From positions 189,580 through 253,579 of the forward strand of contig NZ_FOTE01000004.1 of NCBI RefSeq assembly GCF_900114475.1: DNA of 64,000 nt, written 5' to 3'. Below, in pieces: positions 60,370-64,000 of this stretch (position 1 is its first letter; each line of letters starts with the position of its first letter). Source of the DNA: Paenibacillus sp. 1_12. GTDB taxonomy: Bacteria > Bacillota > Bacilli > Paenibacillales > NBRC-103111. The translations under genes and the position numbers were made by a program. The notes under the pieces are model-generated. The model was given only the letters and a program-made list of their open reading frames with translations. It was not told the origin of the DNA and ran no database searches.

Positions 60370-61476
60370 ATGCAGGATACCATCCAACAAGGATTAAAGA
60401 AAGTTATCAATCAACTATTACATTTAAAAAGACCCGACAACGAAAGCCATTTAAAGGAATTGGCTGCTGAAGGTAAAGCCTTGGGGTACTTTCCCCGCGA
60501 CTTTGGAATGGAAGAATGGGACTGGCCGCAGGGCATTGGCTTATACGGTTTAAATAAACTCACGAATCAAGAAGGCTTTGACGGATATCAGGACTTCTTC
60601 GTGAAGTGGTCCAACGAACAGATCGAGCGCGGACTGCCCCTCAAAAATGTAAATACGACGGCGCCTTTACTTACGTTGATGGACATTCCCAGCATAGAGA
60701 AGCTTGCTTTGGAATGGATGCAATGGATTGAAAATGAGTGCCCACGGACAAAGGAGAACGGGATTCAGCATGTAACTTCGGGTAATACTTCGAAGTTCGA
60801 GTTAAATTTGCACGATCAAGAAATATGGATCGACACTTTGTTTATGGTTGTGTTGTTCACCGCCAAAATGGGCAAAAAATATAATAATCCGGGTTGGATG
60901 AACGAGGCGATCAACCAGTTTGCACTTCATATCAAACATATCTTTAATCCCGGGAATTCCTTGTTCTTCCATGGCTACGATTTCAATAATCAAAACAATT
61001 TCAGTGCAGCGCATTGGTGTCGGGGCAACAGTTGGTTTACATTGGCAGCCCCTGAGTTTTTGGAAATTATGCAAGATTCCATAACGGAGGAGTCCCGTGA
61101 CCTTATTTTCAGCACCTATAAGGCCCAAGTAGATAAATTGGTTGAATTGCAGAATGAAAACGGACTTTGGCACACCCTGCTCGATGATAAAGACAGCTAT
61201 ACAGAGGTATCCGGCACGGCTGCGATTACGGCGGGCATCTTGAAGGGGATCCGTCAAGGCTTGCTGGATTCCAGCTATCTAGCACCATGCCGTAAAGCGG
61301 TAGCCGCTGTGCTGGAGAACATATCCGAAGACGGTACGGTGTTAAACGTCTCTGGGGGAACCCCGATCTGCGACCGTAAGGAAGACTATAAAAAGATCGT
61401 CTTCGCCCCGACGGCCTATGGACAAGCCTTAGTGATCGTGCTGTTGGCCGAAGCTCTGTATCATACTGAATTGTAA
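60370..61476 (+). CDS. Glycoside hydrolase family 105 (unsaturated rhamnogalacturonyl hydrolase-like)
   Basis: The 368-residue protein is an alpha/alpha-barrel GH105 enzyme. The proposed catalytic Asp lies in EIWIDTLFM (D155). The family segments DWPQGIGLYGLNKL, HWCRGNSWFTLA and LVELQNENGLWHTLLDD are in the right order. GH105 enzymes hydrate the unsaturated uronic acid at the end of pectin or other polysaccharide lyase products in the cytosol, releasing a 5-keto acid. No signal peptide is present. It stands alone, without transporter or lyase genes. AAAAGGAGC lies upstream of the ATG. Confidence 0.85.
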   Translation: MQDTIQQGLKKVINQLLHLKRPDNESHLKELAAEGKALGYFPRDFGMEEWDWPQGIGLYGLNKLTNQEGFDGYQDFFVKWSNEQIERGLPLKNVNTTAPLLTLMDIPSIEKLALEWMQWIENECPRTKENGIQHVTSGNTSKFELNLHDQEIWIDTLFMVVLFTAKMGKKYNNPGWMNEAINQFALHIKHIFNPGNSLFFHGYDFNNQNNFSAAHWCRGNSWFTLAAPEFLEIMQDSITEESRDLIFSTYKAQVDKLVELQNENGLWHTLLDDKDSYTEVSGTAAITAGILKGIRQGLLDSSYLAPCRKAVAAVLENISEDGTVLNVSGGTPICDRKEDYKKIVFAPTAYGQALVIVLLAEALYHTEL

Positions 61477-61546
61477 ATGTGAATCTTCTACTTTAATAAA
61501 ACTTGAGTTATCTTTTCCATGTCGTTTGTGGATAAATAAACTCATT

Positions 61547-61596
61547 AAAAGACAAAATCGCGAAAGCTTAATGCTACGCGATTTTGTCTTTTTTCT
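61547..61596. terminator. Bidirectional terminator after the GH105 gene
   Basis: A perfect 16-bp stem of AAAAGACAAAATCGCG (61547-61562) and CGCGATTTTGTCTTTT (61577-61592). It lies between the convergent GH105 and YnfA-type genes. Confidence 0.9.
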
Positions 61597-61650
61597 TGGT
61601 CGATTCTTCACTATTCTTTTATTTGACTTTTGTAGAAAATAAGAAAAATA

Positions 61651-61977
61651 TTAGTTTCTAGGAGCCCAAAGCATAATCGAGACTCCGAGGACGCAAACAG
61701 CGGCTCCGATCCAATCGTAAGTATCAGGTGTTTTTTTATCAACGAACCATCCCCACAGAACCGCTAAAACAACAAATACACCACCATATGCTGCGTAGAC
61801 GCGACCAAATGATGGAAAGCTTTGCAGCGTTGGAATGATTCCGTAGGCGACAAGTATGATGCTCCCTACAATGCCGTACCACATGGGTTTGGATTCCCGT
61901 AACCAAAGCCAAACAAGATACCCGCCACCAATTTCGGCAAGTCCTGCCAGAATGAAAATGAAAATAGCTAACAACAA
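61651..61977 (-). CDS. YnfA/UPF0060 family membrane protein
   Basis: The 108-residue protein has four membrane segments and the family segments AGLAEIGGGYLVWLWLRE, FGRVYAAYGGVFVVLAVLWG and PDTYDWIGAAVCVLG. The family is widespread and related to small multidrug resistance transporters; its role is not settled. GAAAGGAGTA lies upstream of the start on the minus strand. Confidence 0.92.
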   Translation of the reverse strand: MLLAIFIFILAGLAEIGGGYLVWLWLRESKPMWYGIVGSIILVAYGIIPTLQSFPSFGRVYAAYGGVFVVLAVLWGWFVDKKTPDTYDWIGAAVCVLGVSIMLWAPRN

Positions 61978-62217
61978 AATAGATTACTCCTTTCTCTAGG
62001 TACAAGTGCCGATGGATATTATTTTTATAAAATATTTCGACCAGGTAAGGCATTTGCGGTAAAAACCATCGTCTAAAATTTGAATCATGGAGATGCATTT
62101 ATAGCGTGGCTGCTAATGGCCCAATGGTTAGACTCGACAAAGGACTTCATCTCCATAACTTAAAGTCAGGCTTAGGTACGATGAGACAATTATAATATTC
62201 ATGAGGTGGGGGAGCAA

Positions 62218-62328
62218 ATGAAGAAAAGCGAAGGGCTAGTAGGGCTTGGAATCCTTGAGCATTTCCTTGAGCATCCTCCAAATAATTCGCTTGAAGCGGA
62301 GCCTCTGCAACAGTTAAAATATACATAA
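62218..62328 (+). CDS. Possible small protein of 36 residues
   Basis: An ATG preceded by GGGGGAG opens a frame starting MKKSEGLVGLGILEHFLEHP and ending QLKYT. I recognise no family. Good ribosome site and helical composition make it plausible, but it could be noise. The rest of 61978-62391 shows nothing I can support. Confidence 0.4.
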   Translation: MKKSEGLVGLGILEHFLEHPPNNSLEAEPLQQLKYT

Positions 62329-62391
62329 AAAGATTTTGAGGAAGCATTATGCCTATGTTGAATCGACGATTTTAAGGGAGCGGGAAATACC

Positions 62392-63198
62392 ATGCGTGTA
62401 TATCTTCCTTTGCAACCACCTACACTACAAAGCGAGTTGCTAGATTCGAATTATCGATATCAGGAGTTTTTACCGAGTAAGGGTTTGGATCCTTATATTG
62501 CTTGTTATTGGACCATTCACTCCAAAGCATCTCATAACAATAAATTGCACCGCATCATACCGGATGGATGTATAGATATTATTATTGACTTAAGAGCTTC
62601 TTCCCTTGCCAAAGGTGCCTTTGTGGTGGGATTGATGACGACATTCGAAACGATAAACCTTACAACAAACTACTCCTTATTTGGCATTCGTTTCTTTGCG
62701 GATAAAGTTCGTCAATTTATAAGATATCCTGTTTCCGAGTTGACTGGACATCATGTGCTTCTTGAAGACATATGGGGAAGAGAAGCAGTGTTTATAGCGG
62801 AAGAAGTACAATCAGCCAAAGGTTTATCAGAAATGATGGAGCGGATTGAATTCAATTTATTAAAATTACTTAACTATGAGCTACAAACGGATCAACTGCT
62901 GCAAGCGGCTATGCATTACATGCATGCTAGTTATGGAATGGTTTCCATCCGCACTCTTGCGGAAAAACTCAGTTACAGTGAAAGAAATGTAAGAAGAACC
63001 TTTCAGAATGAGCTAGGAGTTAGTCCAAAAGAACTTTCAGGCATCATTCGATTTCAGTATCTCTTGCAGGAGCTGAATAAGGGTTCACAGTCCCATTTCA
63101 CTGATATTGCTGTGAAATACGGATACTATGATCAACCGCATTTTATTCACAATTTCAAACGCTTTTATGGATTGGCTCCTAATGAAGTTTTTAAATAA
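62392..63198 (+). CDS. AraC family transcriptional regulator
   Basis: The 268-residue protein has an N-terminal domain of the type often seen before AraC helix-turn-helix regions in environmental regulators (DGCIDIIIDL and FFADKVRQFI). A C-terminal double helix-turn-helix follows, with LAEKLSYSERNVRRTFQNEL and FTDIAVKYGYYDQPHFIHNF. GGGAGCGGG precedes the ATG. It lies 91 bases upstream of a VOC protein gene in the same direction and may control it. Effector unknown. Confidence 0.87.
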   Translation: MRVYLPLQPPTLQSELLDSNYRYQEFLPSKGLDPYIACYWTIHSKASHNNKLHRIIPDGCIDIIIDLRASSLAKGAFVVGLMTTFETINLTTNYSLFGIRFFADKVRQFIRYPVSELTGHHVLLEDIWGREAVFIAEEVQSAKGLSEMMERIEFNLLKLLNYELQTDQLLQAAMHYMHASYGMVSIRTLAEKLSYSERNVRRTFQNELGVSPKELSGIIRFQYLLQELNKGSQSHFTDIAVKYGYYDQPHFIHNFKRFYGLAPNEVFK

Positions 63199-63289
63199 AC
63201 GTGTCCGTTTTTTACAATTATAAAGCATTAAAATAGACGATCATATACTTCAAGGGTATAAAATAAACGATTTATGGAGGACCGATCAA

Positions 63290-63715
63290 ATGATGAAACC
63301 ACGTATTACCGTACTCACATTGGGTGTAGATGATTTGGAAAGATCATTGACTTTCTATCGAGACGGATTGGGTTTGCCCACACAAGGTATAATAGGTAAA
63401 GAATTTGAACATGGAGCGGTTGCCTTTTTCGACTTGCAAGCAGGTTTAAAGCTCGCTATCTGGAATCGCCATGATCTCGCCCATGAGGCCAAGGTCACTC
63501 TGACATCACCAAGCTCTACCGAAATAACGATTGGTCACAATGTCGGCAGTAAAGAAGAAGTGGATAAGATCATAGAACATGCCCAAAAAGCAGGGGCCAT
63601 TGTAACGGATCCCGCGCATGATGCCTTTTGGGGAGGATATTCTGGACACTTCCTAGATCCGGACGGTCATTTGTGGGAAATAGCCTGGAATCCCCAGTGG
63701 GAGATCGAGGATTGA
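63290..63715 (+). CDS. VOC superfamily (glyoxalase-like) protein
   Basis: The 141-residue protein has two beta-alpha-beta-beta-beta modules. The family features are VLTLGVDDLERSLTFYRDGLG at the start and GYSGHFLDPDGHLWEIAWNPQW at the end, containing the metal-binding His and Glu. Members include dioxygenases, glyoxalases and antibiotic-binding proteins; function here is unknown. TATGGAGGA lies upstream; either of two adjacent ATGs may be used. Confidence 0.87.
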   Translation: MMKPRITVLTLGVDDLERSLTFYRDGLGLPTQGIIGKEFEHGAVAFFDLQAGLKLAIWNRHDLAHEAKVTLTSPSSTEITIGHNVGSKEEVDKIIEHAQKAGAIVTDPAHDAFWGGYSGHFLDPDGHLWEIAWNPQWEIED

Positions 63716-63884
63716 ACAACCTAAGAGGTATGTGAAATAAGAGCTTACGCTTGTATGAACGCAGGTGCATTTTGGATATGAACGTGCCAGATATCTTGCA
63801 TAAAAATTGCATCCATTTAGGGTGCTATTTTTATGTGAATCCCCATACAAGCCACGCTGCGCCTGTCAACGTACCGTTACAGCA

Positions 63885-63938
63885 TTGCAATGGTGTGCTA
63901 TTTCATATATACTAAGTGAACTATTGATTAATCACTTA
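63885..63938 (+). promoter_or_regulatory. Promoter with overlapping inverted-repeat operator
   Basis: TTGCAA (63885-63890) and TATACT (63908-63913) are 17 bases apart. TAAGTGA (63913-63919) and TCACTTA (63932-63938) form an inverted repeat across the expected transcription start. This points to a repressor-controlled gene starting at 63963. The 170 bases between 63716 and 63885 hold no gene. Confidence 0.65.
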
Positions 63939-63962
63939 CTTATTTGAAAGGCGTGAATATAT

Positions 63963-64000
63963 ATGGCAAAAAACGAAGCGACTGCTGTTAACCGCAAATC
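63963..64000 (+). CDS. Start of a gene that continues beyond the window
   Basis: An ATG preceded by GAAAGGCG opens MAKNEATAVNRKS and remains open to the last base. Only twelve to thirteen codons are visible, so the product cannot be named. A promoter and operator precede it. Confidence 0.6.
   Translation, partial: MAKNEATAVNRK

Noticed and set aside
62095-62170. tRNA-like stretch with TGGTTAGA
   Set aside because: The surrounding bases do not form acceptor, anticodon or T arms.

Overview
The window reads as a chromosomal segment of a spore-forming Gram-positive bacterium, most likely Paenibacillus or a close relative in the Paenibacillaceae. The evidence is the block polA-mutM-ytaF-coaE-lytic transglycosylase-SASP-nrdR, two YjcZ-type mini-proteins, strong GGAGG ribosome binding sites, frequent TTG/GTG starts, consensus sigma-A promoters and many ABC transporters with lipoprotein solute-binding subunits. 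The assignment is inferred from gene content, not from a marker gene.

Layout. 0-9 kb: carbohydrate locus with a serine hydrolase cut by the window edge, a cytoplasmic formylglycine-type sulfatase, an AraC regulator, a GH127 beta-L-arabinofuranosidase and a CUT1-type sugar ABC importer. 9-14 kb: a secreted Ig-like protein, then a FadR-type regulator with an IlvD/Edd-like Fe-S dehydratase and a U32-like TIM-barrel protein. 14-17.3 kb: YpsA, an amidoligase-like protein and a secreted protein of unknown role divergent from a GntR/UTRA regulator; both divergent promoters carry the same TGTC-N-GACA operator. 18.5-26.3 kb: LacI-regulated cluster with an AfuA/FbpA-type ABC importer, a metallo-beta-lactamase fold protein, a Cof-type HAD phosphatase and a xylose-isomerase-like protein. 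This is a plausible undescribed system for uptake and processing of a phosphorylated or otherwise anionic metabolite. 26-37.5 kb: two MFS transporters, a polysaccharide deacetylase lipoprotein, an aldo/keto reductase, a methyltransferase between two YjcZ genes, a CLC-F-type antiporter and a chemoreceptor.

37.5-44.7 kb: pstS-pstC-pstA-pstB-phoU behind an 11-bp-phased PhoP box. It is followed by an EAL-CBS-GGDEF protein whose promoter also carries a PhoP-box pair, suggesting a phosphate to c-di-GMP link. 44.6-52.4 kb: HAD protein, polA, mutM, ytaF, coaE, lytic transglycosylase, SASP, nrdR and tRNA-Ala(GGC). 52.4-59.5 kb: accessory material behind the tRNA. It holds a HEAT-repeat protein, a zinc-ribbon protein, a palindromic element, a partial tRNA-Ala copy, a possible structured-RNA remnant, a Btr/FeuABC-like siderophore uptake system and an IS1595-family transposase remnant. 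The tRNA terminator hairpin occurs three times across this interval. 59.5-64 kb: acetyltransferase, GH105 hydrolase, YnfA protein, AraC regulator, VOC protein and the start of a further gene.

The most novel sequence-level signal is a family of four intergenic elements (38737-38904, 39048-39216, 48239-48369, 53487-53691). They share two conserved unpaired blocks, while the helices on either side change sequence in a compensatory way. This is what a structured RNA, or a palindromic mobile element under structural selection, would look like.
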